Part shown: positions 20,227 through 34,081 of the stretch, piece after piece
Numbering within the stretch: the stretch's first letter is position 1
How the letters are laid out: each line of letters begins with the position of its first letter
DNA from: Scedosporium boydii
Lineage: Eukaryota; Ascomycota; Sordariomycetes; Microascales; Microascaceae
Direction of reading: 5' to 3'
DNA: 64,000 bases
NCBI GenBank assembly: GCA_002221725.1
Contig: NJFT01000061.1
Location: 62,001-126,000 of the forward strand
The notes under the pieces: generated by a model
The model's database searches: none
Seen by the model: the letters and a program-made list of their open reading frames with translations, nothing else
Told to the model about the DNA's origin: nothing
Position numbers and translations under genes: made by a program

Positions 20227-23200
20227 AATTATGAAGCCCTACGAAGTATAGCGCAGCGTAATCCGCTCCTCACCGGGGTTGTCCCTGGTCATGTTCAGCA
20301 AGGGAGAAGAATCCAGGCTTGGCATAATCCATCTAATTACTCCGCTACGCCCCCAACCTAACGCACACACAACAAAATGAGACCAAGATCATAGCCCACA
20401 GCCCACACGAGCACTCTGGTCCACAAATAACGCCAACGCCAAAAGTTTGTCTGGGCCAGTGTAACTCGACAGAGCCAGAGGGGGAGCAGGAAAAAAAAAT
20501 TGCGAAGGCGCGGAGAAGTGCCCACTAGCATTGGTGAACCAATGAGAGGTTCTATATACGCGTTCCTGCAAGAGGTTCAGGAAATCAATTAAAAATTCAT
20601 GCGTGTCATGACAGCACCAGGATATCATGTTGCAGTTCCTAGTTGGGATCGACTGGCTCTGGTCGGATTGACGAACCACTTTTTCGAGGGAAAACCCAGG
20701 AAATTCCGCTCCCTTCTCACCTCATGTCCAGTCCGGAACGTCAGCCAGCCTTGTCGGAAGATCTTCTCCTCATTCCAGGATCCTGTCGTTCCCAGGCGGT
20801 CGTCTTTCCATACTTCGTAGTTAGAAAGTCTCCTTTTTGCCCCAGGATATGGTGTACTATTCATGTCAATTCGACACTCAGGCGAACCTCCTTCCCGGTA
20901 TCAAATGCCATGCTTTGAGACCTCGTTCCGCATGACCTGGTCTCGTTTGAAGACCCATTTCGAACCAAGAATGACGAAATGCCATGGGTCCTTGGACCAG
21001 GTTCAAAGCCATGACATGGGCCTAGTCTTTTAGTGCCTGTAGCTTCTAACGGACTTATTATTGGAAACCAACTGTTGGCTGGACAAATGGAGGAATTAAC
21101 GCGGTTGGCCCAATTCCACTGATGTTCCTTCGCTCTTATCGGCTGTCATCTCCGGTCCTGTAGTTCCAGCGTAGATCGCCGGACATCGCGGCCCTATTGC
21201 GCAGCCTCAGCATAGTCCCCCTTGCAATTGCCTCAGTACATCAAATACTTCCAATTCGTAGCTGATGGTGCGCTACGGTTGATCCTTGCCAAATATACCC
21301 CAGCCTGTTTGGCTGTTTGCTTCGCACTCGCACAATGAAGCCTGTGGTTTACATTGATCCTTCGCGCCTGCCAATGTCTATGAAGGAAAACCGTTGTTGT
21401 GTCGGTTCATCTCATCCATGGATATTGCAAGAGTGCGGGAGTCATGTATCAACTGAACATCCCGTTCTAAGAGGCTCTTTATGTAGTTGCATGCAGCTCT
21501 ATGCAACACCAAGACTATGAACTACATAGCCAGGCAGTATTGGAATATCAGACTAAACCCCACAAAATGCATATCTAGACTCGCCCACTCCCGTGGTCCT
21601 CGGTATTGATGTCCCAGTATGCAATCAATCTCGAAAAATCACAACCCAACAGTCCCATATATTTCAATATTCCTTGGTGCCTCAGTCATTTACAGCGTCC
21701 CGTCTCTAGCAACTCCGTCCCTCAGGAAATGTCGCTTAACGGACGGCAAAGGCCCAAGCTCAGCTACCGTAAATATCGAAACGAGAGCCCCTCAATCAAG
21801 TTGGAGCAGGACGAGCCAGATATCGTCAAAAACGACCGTTTAAATCATCCTACACACCCCTCTCTACACTTTATTGTCTCTCTACTTTATTTAGTGTATA
21901 TCCCTTGCACCGGGCCCGCCTCACACGGTGATGAGGATATTATCAGTATTCCACCTTACTGCAGCTCTTAGCCTCCGGCACATTTGTAGCGTCTTGCCCT
22001 TCGATATCGAGCATGGCGCGGCGCGAGAATGAAGCGAAAAAAAAACGCATCGCGACTGCCGCGCTACTGTACGAAGTATGCTGATGAAGGCTTTTTAGTT
22101 TCACTTTCCCCTCCGATTCCCTAGGTGACAAGGTCTCAACGCCTCCCTATCGAGCCGAAATATCGGAAAGCCTAATCCACAGGCCTCCGAAGGAGGGGGT
22201 ATTGAGGCAGGGTGAAAAGAAAAGTAAGTGTTTGCAGAATGCACCAGTCCTACTGCAGGCAGGTGCAGGCTTCGCTTCATTTTTCTTCTTCTTCGTCTTT
22301 GTCTTCGGTACGAGGTAGTGTAGTAGCCGTCCCCTTGCTCGGCGTCTAGATCCCAGAGATGTGCAACCGGAAAAGCAAAGAGCCTGACGTATTGCTCCAA
22401 TCTTCAGCGCACTACTTCGTAGATGGAAAGGAGTAGTCTAAAGTCACCGAATTCCTGACATTGCCCTCCTCGAATGGCTCTTGCGTCGTTCGATTGGATA
22501 ATTCAAGTGACAACCCAGCCAGTAGAGCTGCATGTTCCGCCCAGCCCTTATCGAGAGGGCTTCTGTGTCGAAAGGGCATGGTCCCATTGCCCACCGGAAG
22601 TGAATCTGTAGTCGAAAGACAATGAGGAATGATCATCAAAATTGGCATGTGCGCCTCAAGTACGAAGCATGTTTTATGAAAAAGAACCAAGTATTAACTT
22701 TTATGTCTTTTAAGGGAATAAAATAGAATAAATCAAAGTAGAAGGCTGGTAGAAAATGGGACCGGAAGGAAAGCTAGCATCAAAAAATGTTCGGCGCCAG
22801 TCTCCGTCTCCAGCTCCGTCCGGCCTCCGTCAATGTCCGTAACATGAGTCTAGCCTTCAGGCTTGGACGCACTGAGCCTAAGCCCAAGTTACGTAACCAA
22901 TTCCACTCTCGAGACCTCGAAAAGTGCAGCAGCAGCGGGCTGCGCATCAAATCCACCCCGCCAGACTCGAAGAGGAGAGTCGTAACACTGGCAATATGCC
23001 CAAGCAGAGGCTTTTCGTTGATCCGTCAACGATCAAATCGATCCATTTTGATCAAGGATGAATGTTCGGCGCCCCGATTTATTTCCAGAAGCTCGGACGG
23101 GGTGCCGGTGGCCGGCCCATCCAGTCGAAAGCAGCCAAGGCTGCAGCATCAGATCCACTGCGAAACGACCCGCTCTGCTATTGAGGCTATCAATCATCAA

Positions 23201-23826
23201 ATCAACCGTTGATCAAATCTAATACACTACTCTAGAACCCCCACTAAGAAGGACATCGTTGCAACCGGAGCACGAGGCAGGAAAAAACTAAGTGGCGGGC
23301 ACCAATTGATCCTTCTCGATAGCTCCAGTTTGCCAATTCTCGCCCCGTTCCCTTGTCGTCAGTGAGACGAGTATCATCATGAGGATGCGGGGTCCTCAAG
23401 GATAATGGACAAGAATCAAAAAAATTTTCTCCTCTCAATCCCTTGCACATCCCCCTGCAAGTTCGTCACCTCCCGTTGACCCGTGATAGGATCGTTTGCT
23501 TCCAAGCACACCCGCATGGAATGCAGATGGAAATTCGCCCACCCAGCATCCAGGGTCCTCTTACTCTCCGTATGTGTAGTACGTATTACACCATAGAAAC
23601 GCGACGACGCGACATTGCCCTGCTCCGTGGTCGTGATGCGTGAATGTGCAACGTGAATAATAATCCAACGTCTGTGTGTTCAACGTAATACGCTTCACTA
23701 GTGGATATCGAAGACGACCAGGCAAGAGTTCGCGTCCCCGCAGCATCTAGTGTAGTAGTGTACACTAGTTAGTGGAGAGCAGTTCAGTATAAACGCCCCA
23801 GTCTAATCCAAACGACCCGAAAAGTA

Positions 23827-23841
23827 TGATCAAATTGATCA
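23827..23841. repeat. TGATCAA/TTGATCA inverted repeat
   Basis: Two perfect 7-nt arms around a single base. Similar GATCAAA/TTTGATC arms lie at 23031-23037 and 23047-23053. These belong to a loose group of TGATCA and AATTGAT inverted repeats in the gene-free block. Confidence 0.6.
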
Positions 23842-26097
23842 ATGATGTTCTTTTGGGTTCGAGGCCGGTAAATTCGGGATGCTGTTACAATCAACATGAA
23901 GCAATCTCAGAACCTCAAACATGTGAGGCTGGGCAATGCAAATGGAGCACTTTTTCGAAACGTCCCTTCCCGGTATTAGCAAATTGGAAGTTTATCCCAT
24001 TCGACTCGTCCACTAGACTTCTCAAGTCCGTGGAAACCTCAGATATCGGCCTCAATTTGCTACCATCGATGTCAAGCGAAAGTACCCGGCACGGCAGCCC
24101 CTCAGTTGCCTTTTCCGCCCTGCAACCTCCTCGGCAGTGCAGTAAGAGGTACAGTTGAAGCCTCCATTTTCATTCGATCCATTTCCTTCTCGCCTTAGGC
24201 CGCCCACGGACTTGGCCTTGGACTTTCGGTGCACGCGCATCGGCATGCAAGGACGGAGCTAAGAAATAGATTTTTTGCTGCTCGTTTAAGTGAAGACACG
24301 TCGCGTGGTCCCAATGGAGCGCGAAGTCTTCGGTGACTGGCAGATGACATTTTGACGACCATTTGTTCCAAGGCGAATATGCCAAACCCATTCCACAGCA
24401 GATAGACAGATCTTGAGATTCTAATAGGCTCGCCGTAACACTCCATCTCCTTGGGTATATCACCGAAGTTTATAAGGGCTTATTCTTCATCTTCGAGCTG
24501 TTTCCTGGTTGGCATCAAGTCCGATAAACAGCGGTTCCCTACAGAACCCTGAATTACCATTATATGTTGTAGAGTCAATAATCCTCCCGACAGTGGAGCC
24601 ATCATTGGTAAACCGGTCGAAGAGGCGTCCCGTTCTTACGGCCCTCGTTTTCGCTGTTAACGATGTACGACAACTAGATTCGTTCCCAAACCTTCATATT
24701 TCCATGTCGTGTAATAGTTGGTCTAATAATACGACACCCTCTCCTTCAGCCGAGTTTCCGTCTCCCGCCCCCCACCCCCTTTTTGTAGACCTCATGGCCC
24801 GTGGGAGAAGGTGCCACGAAGCTCCAATATCAAGCCTTGTCATTCCCAGGTCTTTAGCCGTTTCTCGACGTCCCGCCCTAGCAACCCGAAAGGACCGGTC
24901 GAATAAAAGAGAGAGAAGATGTCCGACGAGAGGGAAAGGGATAAAATAGTTATCAATTCCTAGAAGGAGAAAGACCATATTCCCTAATCGTCATCCGTAA
25001 ACATTCTTCTCCTTCATCCAATCCCATCGAGGGACATTGACCCTTTCCAACACCGGTTGTGTTCTCGAAAACTTAAATTTGGCTCGGTGGACGTGCCCTG
25101 CAGCACTGGCTCCTCTGGGGTTGCACAACCATGGTAGCCTCTGGTTATTAGTTTCGCCGGCTCACGGGCTCATCTCCAGAGTCTAGATAGTCAATTCGGA
25201 GCATATGTTGGTTAGCGGTTATGCTACCTTGCCTTAACAAGGCGACCTCCCACTTTAGGTAAGAAACCATGGAGTACTACGTTCCTTGATTCACAAGGAA
25301 AATCTAAAATACTCCGTGCTGGGGATTGAGCAGCAAGAGCCTCGGATGACGATCACGAGCAGACATTCACAGGTCAGGCATTGCCACTCCAGGTCACTTG
25401 AGTCAAAATTACAGGCAGCCAGGCCCTGAAACGCGATCGAAAATGACGGCAGCATCTTTCGGTGTCTTGGCTGCTTTCGAGGCCAAGGAGACTGAGGAGG
25501 CTGGACGAACCAAACGAGATCTCATCAGGAATTCGTTCGGCGACCGAACACCCCACCCCCTCTTGGCCTGGCCTCCGTATCGCATCTCTGGTCCATTCGA
25601 TTGGCCAGCAGCCTACCTCATGGTTATTCAAGCCCGCACCTGGCCCGGAATATATCTTGCAAGAACGACTTTCCGAAGCAGGATGATAATTCTTCCCAGC
25701 CAATACCCTTTCGAATGAGAACTGTCATCATCAATACACATTTCGAGTCCCTGGACCAGCTGAGACTTCCACTTTGGGGGATACAGCGGCACACCCTAGG
25801 TGATAATGGAGGGGCGGAGGGCATTTGTGTAGGGATCCCTCGAACTTCAACTTATCCTACGGATTTTACTTGTAGTTGGGAGGAGTGGGGGTGGCTTTAC
25901 GGGCTCCGCGTCGACATTTCCAAGTCCTCGATAACACCATCGACAGCGTCTCTCTCAAGGTTGCTACAATCGGTATCAATTTGTGGTGCAGATGGGGGAT
26001 GAGACAGGACGCGGGCGCGCGAAAGTCTTGTACTGGCTCTTAGCTCAGGCAACAGATGTCTAGATTCATGTCTCCCGAACACGAAGCAACTGGGTGT

Positions 26098-26117
26098 TCT
26101 ACGAAGTACTTCGTAGA
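26098..26117. repeat. Perfect 20-bp palindrome of two fused nonamers
   Basis: Core CTACGAAGTACTTCGTAG, flanked by T and A, is fully self-complementary over 20 bp. It joins TACGAAGTA (26100) and TACTTCGTA (26107) with a 2-nt overlap. A 16-bp nearly complete version starts at 17778. Confidence 0.9.
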
Positions 26118-29100
26118 CCAGAACAGAGGTAGTCCCTGTTCGAGGATTCATTTTGGGGAGTTTGTCGGAGGATTGTCGGTGAACCTATCTAGCATGGGCT
26201 GTGACCAACTGAGAGGCCAGGGTATGCCAACGCACACGCAATACCATACAACATTAATATTCATTTAACCAGTAGCACAGAGAGAAGACTTGGAGCACCA
26301 TCAGTGATTAGTCACTTCCCTTGAGAGAATGCACTTCAATGTTGCTCAGGGCGGCTCTAACAATCTAACAATGCCCCTCGCCCCCTTCACTTGAGGGGCG
26401 AACTGGGGATTTCCTTGATTTGGAGTCTGTGCCATTAGCCTGTTTTTATCATCGATGGATCTTCCCCCCCCCAATTGTCACACATCCCCCTCGAAAGATC
26501 CGAGTTCGAGATGAAAATGTTATCACGAACCTGTCTGATCTCGAAATAGATGTCATACTAAAAACCAAATTTTCGCATAATGTTCTTAATTCAAGCAGAT
26601 GAGGTAGCACATCCCACCTCAGCCCTTCTGCGCTTGCCAAGTGGCAGTTCATGCGGATTGGAGAGGGGCTCTGGTCATTGATTGGACCTCGAGGTAACTT
26701 CAGCAGCACGAAATCCATCATGGTGGGTTGCCGAAATGTTGTGTGGTGTCGGGCTATTTACCATTGAGATGGTCCATCCTCTGGGCTTCCGCGACTGGGT
26801 CGCATCGGTGGCCTCGGCTCTCAACTTTCAAGACGGGCATTTGAACCACATTCCTCATGTCAAATCTCAAAGTCGTCAGGGCCTGGGGGGCTGTGGCCGG
26901 AAATGTCGGCGCATTGATGACCACTGATCAAGACCTTTTAAAGAATGAGGGAGCAAATTAGAGGCTAGGTGTACGACTCAACTCTGACCTAGCCTGCGAC
27001 TTCAATGTACGACCCAGGATATCCCTGGCAGGCATTCTAGATCGGGATCAAAAGATCTGAGACTATTTGTTGATAAGCGGCATCTCAGCTCCTGTGAAAA
27101 CGTCGCCGGGCTTGCCGGCAGTTTGGAATGCCGATTCATTCCCAATACATACGACGCGTGTTTAACGAGGCAAAATGGAGAAACCTAAATGTCCAGCATG
27201 CAGCACTAGCGGGCATGCTATTGATGGTATACAACCTCCCTCCAAGCTCGTAGGGCAGTGCTCACGAGGGCACAGGAGCGGACTTTGCAAGCTCCTCGAT
27301 GGTGACCGGGTTGTCTGTGAATGAATACGAGAAACATTTGCAGATGGGCGACCAAAGTACGTCCCAACCACAACCACGACCCACGACTCTTACCCCTGGT
27401 GAGTGCACCATCAATTCGACATCGATTGATGTCTCGATCACGGCATTGGGCATTCTCATTAACCAAACACTAAACAAGCTAAATAAGGATGATCCGGATT
27501 TAGCGTGGAGCAAACGCGTCTTTGACGAGATAAACTCAAAATACCCGCGCCATCGGCCATCGGCTCCGCACACACACCTTTTTGACAAATTATCCGTGGA
27601 GAAGTCGGAAATGTGAACTGCTGCTAGCCTTGACTCAATTCCACAGGACCGAACACCCAATGGCACCAGTGACCCCTCATTCTCCTGAAAGGAACAGGCC
27701 CAAGTCCCTTTTCCAGGTTCGACATTCGTACGTGTCAATTTGAAATCGTTTGGACCCTGGTATTCAATTCCATCGTCTGATTCCTCCCCTGAGATTTTGG
27801 TTCGACAAGCGGTTTTGGAAAGATGCCCAGCTCCTGCGTTGTTATTTGACAATGCTGATTGTCTCACCACCCAGTAAAACCCTTGATGCCCGTCTCATCA
27901 GGATTGTCTGAACGAGGAAGGATATTCCCAACTAAAGATCACTAACTCCTCGTACACGACTAGCGCTCCGCACTTTTTTACCCCCTCTTTTCATGAATTG
28001 AAACAGTGGACAGGACTGGACACAGACACTAGTGAGACCACCACCTTGGTTTAATGGGAATGACGCGACGTGGGGCAACGCTAGGCTACGCGCCAAGGAC
28101 GACACCCACGCGTAAAGAGATTATTTCCTATCCTTCCTAGCGTTCAGCCCCGCGATTGATTGACAAGACGACGCGGGTAGTGACGTGATTTGCTTGTTCG
28201 CGGATCGAAAATAGTCCATGATGTCAATCCTTCATTTCATCAAGTCGTCCCCCACCCGAAGAATCGAATGTAGAAATCTGAGTCTCCTGAGAGTCAAGAT
28301 ACTTGAAACTAGCTCGTTGTTAGCTCAGGCAAGTTAGGGGAGCCGTTCAGGAGCTGGCCCTGATGTAGATTAGAACTAATATTCGGAAGAGAGGACTAAG
28401 AAAATGAATGTGCCTCTTCCGTTAAACAAGTATTTGGCCGAGAGGGGATCTCAAGCTCAGCGTGTCATGCACAGTGATAGCCACACGTCCGAAGCATTTG
28501 ATTGATATCCTCAAAATTGTGTGCCAGCATTCAACGGAAGGGTCTAGCAGGGCTCGGTAGGCTCCTTTTGGCACAATTGCGACCACTGCAGGACACTTTT
28601 CTAGAAACGTTCCGCCGGGTGGTGTCAGTTGATCTCAAGATGCGTAGTTAATCACGTGTATCGATTTTCAGTGCCTGAGGTGAAAGGCGCTAACCCGGGC
28701 CGGCTGCTATGAAAGTTCACTAGTAAGGCACAAGGAGGCGCACTAAACCTCGAGAGCACCAGCTGCAGACACTGCACACGAGCCTTGCTCACTAAAATTG
28801 CAATCTCAAATTTGATCAAGCATTGCTTGCATGAGGCTGACCAGTGACGATGCACAGCCCCGACCCCATTGCAACCCCGATCCATAAAGCATTTGGAAGC
28901 CTTCCTTTTGCGTTTCCTAACCCTTGTCTTCGGGCCTGCTCTGCTCCGTAGCGTCCGCTCGTGCAGCTGAATTGGAACACTAGAATGCAACCGTTGCAGT
29001 TTCCGTCCCATGAATGACCTTTGTGCAAATGGTGTATAATATCTCGAACAATTGAACAATTGCCATGTGATCTCCATTGGATATTATATTCAATGGATTG

Positions 29101-32100
29101 TGGGCTTTGTGTATAAAAAGTACTTCGTACAGAGGGGGTTGATATAATTCGAGTGCGATAAACCTGATCGGCCTCTTTTATTTCTGTCGTGCCTGGTGGC
29201 AAGGACTACCGCAAGCCTTAGGATCGATAGCCAAGGAATAAACCATTCCCTTTCTCTTTGTGAACGGAACGAATGCGTTTCCAGGCTCCGCCCCGTTTGT
29301 GCCTTGCTTTGTACGCACTCGCCCGTCTGCCTACGAAGTAATACTCCTCCATACGATATATCCACATTTCAGCCCGAAGCACGCTACTTTTCTCGGTTTC
29401 TCCAAGGCTCTCATATTGAAGATCATCGCCGAACTATAAATCATCACCCGGTCAATCGTGACGGGACAGGGGATAAAAAGGAAAAAATTTTCCCGTTCCA
29501 CTTCCTTGCCGTCAATTGATCCCCGGATGAAGCTGCAAGGGGCTTCAATATCACAGGCGAGTATCGACTTCGCATCACCAGTATTACTTCGTAAGAAATA
29601 TGGCATCAAATCTTGTGCACCTGTACTTCGTATGTACGACATGTATATTATAAGACTGGATCAATGGATTAAGCGTGCTGCTTTGGCCTCTTCCTCAGAT
29701 TAGGTGGCCAGTGCCAGCCCGGCTTTGACACCTGCGAAGCTCCACGCCGGGAAGCGGCCTCGGAATATTTCCTCCAGGGCGAAGAGACATACGAAGTACG
29801 CATATGAAATGTGCAGTCAATGAATCGGTCAATACTACTTTGTATGTATGAAATAGTCAAACCAAGGGCAGTGATGCAGAAGAGAATCCGACCAGAAGGA
29901 GACATTTGAGATCAGATCCATTTCATCCTCGAGCTTCATGTTTGAGTAACCTTGACAGTTACCGAACTTTGAGTTCTGTGCATTGGTGTGGGTCACGACG
30001 TCTGCATTGCATGAACATCCAGCCCAAATCCATCCTTTTGAAAGGCCCAGCTCTCCCTAAAGAGATTTCTCATCCGACCACATCACCCACACACAGCCTC
30101 TACCGACCTATCCATCGACACGAGGAGTTGCCAAATGGGGATGAAGGTTGGCTCACATCGTCCCAGATCAGGGGCTTCTGAGGGGCGGGATGCCGAAGCG
30201 TGCATCCTCCTTTTGCTCTCCCATCTCCTCCGCATTTCTCTGGTCGGCTGCCGTTGCGGCAGGACCATAAAGTTGAAGCACTCGGAAATGCCAATGGCCG
30301 TGGCAGAGTGCGACGGGCGGCAGGATATGCAACATCACACGGGAAGAGAGTGGTATATTAATCCAAGACCCTGTCCTGTTTCTTTGGACTGTGCATGTTG
30401 GCACAGCTCTCCTGCCTCAATCCTCAGGGAAGAGAAAGCTTCAATCGCCTTTGCCACTCCTCCCGAACATCAAGGAGCTCCCAATACTACTTCGTAAGGT
30501 GTCAAATGTCACATATCGACATTTAATCAGTCCCCGTGAAGCGTTGCATATTACGCCCATCTTTGGGATGCGGTTTCGCGGGGGACTCGTGGCAGGTCTC
30601 TGATAGGCTAATTGACTCGCTTCAACGTCCACTCCTGTGTGTCACATACAGAGGACTCCTGGTTGATTATGGAGGAGATATACGAAGTAAATACCAGCAC
30701 TATTTACTCGTGCGAGAGAGCCATGTTGCATTTCCGGGGTATGGAGGATGAGATCTAAGCTCTGGAAGTTCGGTAGCGGTTTGAGAGGCAGGGTAAATGG
30801 GCTCCTTCATCATGTTCCCAGACAGCTAGGGTAATGTCAAATGTGAAATGCCGAGCCCATGGAGTCTCTAGGAGCATTTTTCCCAAATGTTTTTTTTTTT
30901 TTTCCCTTGAATCAATTGACGATGGGGAGCTTTCACGAGTGTGAAGTATACCGAGGTAGACCTTGCTTCAACGGCAGATAGGATCCTGAGGCCAGGTCGG
31001 AGTCGGACATCCACAGGGATTATTCTACCGTGAACCACTCCGCAAGCACAACTGGAGGTGTTACAGACCTTAACTTCCGAGCACCCCTGTCGACTAAAAT
31101 ATGAAGAAACATGTTTCGCAACCTTTACAATACACGAACTTTGTCATTGGATCGCTTTTTGCTTCTTCGAGCGTTTGCTTGTTTTGTCACCATTAACTCC
31201 TTGCTCGATCAGACACAATTGCAAGGGTTGCTCGCGAACTCCTCTTGAGAGGACGAACCGCTGGTGAGGTGCTCAGACATCTGCAATCTCTCTTAGCCAA
31301 ATCGTTCGGTCCGCCACAAAAGTTCGCACGGACGGAGAGGAACTTCTTTCCAGCGACACGATGAGAATTCCTAGACAAACTCAATTGGCAGGCGAAGGTG
31401 TCCGATCGAGCTGGGCCGGCAATGGCGCCGGTCTAAGACCGCCTCTGGTCTCTGTGCGTTTATATTGTTAGGATCAGTGGCGTCGATGGGATTACGTTCA
31501 TTCTGAATGAGGCGCTCCATAGCGTGACACTGAGACGTCCTTCAATATCACCTGGCGTACATAGATGCTCGCAGAGCAGTTCGCGATTGTAGCTACATTG
31601 AGGTTGTCAAAAACGCAAGGACGCGATCTTAGCCTCTGTAAGGTCGTAACAACAGAGTGCCATTAACAGTTCATGCCGAGACCATGATCTGAACGCCCGG
31701 CTAATGTTTGAAGAGTCAGGTTCATCTTGGGCCATCAAACTGGCTATGCCTCCACGTTACTCAGTTACTCTGCTCTGCTCCGCCTATTGTCCCTGTTATT
31801 TCTTCTGGGGCGATTCCACGAAGCATCCAAACTACGAAGTACTTGGAGCTTTCTTCATGGCGAATCCAGCGTTCCTTGTTTCAAATCAAGCCCATAATTC
31901 TAATATAGAGCGCAGGCTATTTACACGGCTGTAGAGCACTGTAGACCTAAAATCTCTATTGTGGGTTCCAATGTAACAGCCGCGTGCACAGCTAGTCAGT
32001 TCCTTGGTTCGTGGTCAAACTCTCCACATTCACCGAACTAATGGCATGTCGTCAAAGGCATCTGGTTCTGGGACTACCCCGGAAAGGAAAATGATAAGCA

Positions 32101-34045
32101 GACACCCGGATTTCAGAGCCAGAGAAAACCTAAAACTGGACATGTGGGTGCAAGAAGAGGGGGAAGAGGGAAGACCTCGGATTGGGAGTTGTCCAATAAC
32201 TGGTCGTAGCTTGTCCTCGATGAACCATCGTCGCATTTTCTCGTTTTGGAAAGGGTGTCATTGTCTGGTTGTACAGTATGAAGCCTTTTTAGGAGTAAGG
32301 GGGCCAATGCGGACGGCACAGAGATTGAGCGACTTTCTTCCACCAGCAGGGCATTTCCTTGCGTTCTCGGGCGCTTGAACCTGGTCGAGGAAAAGTCAGC
32401 CTTGTCCCTGTCCATTTGGGCGATGCACGCCTTTTTTGCATCTCGGATGATTTCTCGTCAGCATGAGCAATCCCTATATTTTACCTCTGACCTCGACGAG
32501 GCGTGGTTCAGTGATACTGTAGCTGTCCGAGCTGCGCTTGGGGCCGTGAGAGAGACCATCTTATGAAGCTCCGTGCAACGCAAATCCTGGCTTTCACATG
32601 TAGTGAGGCAGGACGCGGTATCAAACTCGGGACCGACAACTTGCTCCAAGCATACGGCAGGCCACTTTCGGCCTCAAGGAACCATGATCTTAGGATACTT
32701 CTATCCTCGAAGTGGCCAGGCCAACAACTCTGTAATCCTGTAATCCCGTCGAGAGCCTACTTCGTAAGCTGATTGATGATTTCCCTAAAACGGATGGCAT
32801 TGATGCAACAAAAATAAACACCTTCTCCCTCAAGACATTCTGTTGGTTGAGCTACGCATAGGGTTTTATACATCGGGGCGTGTGAGCGGATCTCACGATT
32901 TCCGTCTCGGACGGAGGCATCTGATTTGCTCGTCTGCTTGATTCAGCTTGCCCACGATGCAATAGTGTTGATGCACAATGCATCCTGATCGATCTGACGC
33001 CGCTAAAGCACTTGCATAGAACTGCTGTGCATCTTCGCCATGGTCAGCTATTCGTCGGTGTGCATTTGCCACCGACTCCGCTGGCAAGGATGGTGCGTGG
33101 GTCTCTCAGGCCTCTGTTGACCCATGAAGTGAACTGCAACGAGTGCTGCCAGGCCTCCTGTACTTTCTGGAAGTGTTGTTCCGTTTAGACTGCGGGCAGA
33201 CTGCTTCGTACTTGTGATGTTGTTCTACTACTCCAGGTTATAGCGAGGCGTCAATTCAAATGTGTTTCTTATGTGGGGAAATCCAGAGAGCCAGGGAGAC
33301 TAGTTGTCGATCAAGTGAACCCCATGACAAGGCAGAGTACACTACAAGCACACCGGCGCAGTGGAGCACCAGTCATGCAATCAATATCTCAGGGTTGCTA
33401 TAAGGAGTACGAAAAATGCCCTTCCGTGATGTTCATAGGTCCATCCATCACTGACAGCTTAATACAAAGGAGGAGGAGGTGTCTCCACTGTCATTGCGTA
33501 CATTCGGATGGAGCGACTTTTTGTCCGAGGTCTGGTACCGACGGCCAGGCGAACAGGCCGATTCCTGCTCCTCCAAGCATCAATGTCAAGCATGGGGTAA
33601 AGGCCCGGCTTGGCTAGGCTAGACCAACCCAGCCGAAATACCGAGACAACGAAGTAGAGAAAGCGCAGAAAATCGCACTATTACATGCTACGCCCAATTC
33701 ATTCCCAATTGCTCCGTCGTCGAATCCAAGTCCGAAGGCCGCGCAGCCGGTACGTATAATGTACAGGACGAAGATGGGACTCTGGAGGGTGCTGCTTCAG
33801 GACGCCAAAAGCCCACGCGGACACGGCAGTGGACACTGCATCCAAAGTGCATCCCAGATGCCGAATGGCAGGCATTGGCGTCAAGCTTGACAGGAAAATA
33901 TATTCGTGATGTGGGTATTAAAAGTCGGCCTGTTTCCAAGACCTAAAACGTGGCAATATATTACGACCATTTGTTCCAGACGGGACAACCAAGAGGCGGG
34001 TAGGCAATCCATGCTTCGTACGTCGTCTGTGACAGAAAGCGGAGT

Positions 34046-34081
34046 ATTGGCATTGGCATTTACGCTGGCACTTGCATTCGC
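34046..34081 (+). repeat. Decayed hexamer repeat (ATTGGC)6
   Basis: Six consecutive 6-nt units start from two exact ATTGGC copies and then diverge (ATTTAC, GCTGGC, ACTTGC, ATTCGC). Confidence 0.6.

Larger units (their letters stand above)
17322..32766. repeat. Dispersed nonamer TACTTCGTA / TACGAAGTA, 20 exact copies
   Basis: Plus-strand TACTTCGTA begins at 17322, 18178, 20188, 20811, 22413, 26107, 29121, 29585, 29624, 30488 and 32758. The complement TACGAAGTA begins at 17779, 19928, 20240, 22070, 26100, 29332, 29790, 30681 and 31833. One-base variants occur at 18501 (CGCA end), 22661, 29836 (TACTTTGTA), 33202 and 34013. An equal-base random model predicts about 0.1 copies in 15.4 kb on two strands. 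Many copies extend to GTACTTCGTA(C/G) or CTACGAAGTA, but longer flanks mostly differ. All copies are intergenic. I counted by reading, so the number may be off by one or two. Confidence 0.85.
17301..33000. other. Gene-free block with dense TACTTCGTA nonamers
   Basis: I find no convincing protein gene in these 15.7 kb. The longest open frame is 27262-27870 (-, 202 codons), whose product has no recognisable feature, and such a length is not unexpected by chance in this much sequence. The block is not visibly AT-rich, unlike typical heavily RIP-mutated fungal repeats. It carries the nonamer family, inverted repeats, a tRNA-like relic and short tandem repeats listed separately. A 15-nt T run lies near 19905 and another T run near 30890. 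No reverse transcriptase, transposase or LTR pair could be read. Confidence 0.55.

Noticed and set aside
22787..23212. 141-codon plus-strand frame with an Arg/Ser-rich start resembling a mitochondrial presequence
   Set aside because: No conserved mature domain follows the start, and it spans the GATCAAA/TTTGATC inverted repeat.
27262..27870. 202-codon minus-strand open frame
   Set aside because: It has no recognisable motif and overlaps a plus-strand open frame (27299-27616). No flanking splice-consistent extension was found.
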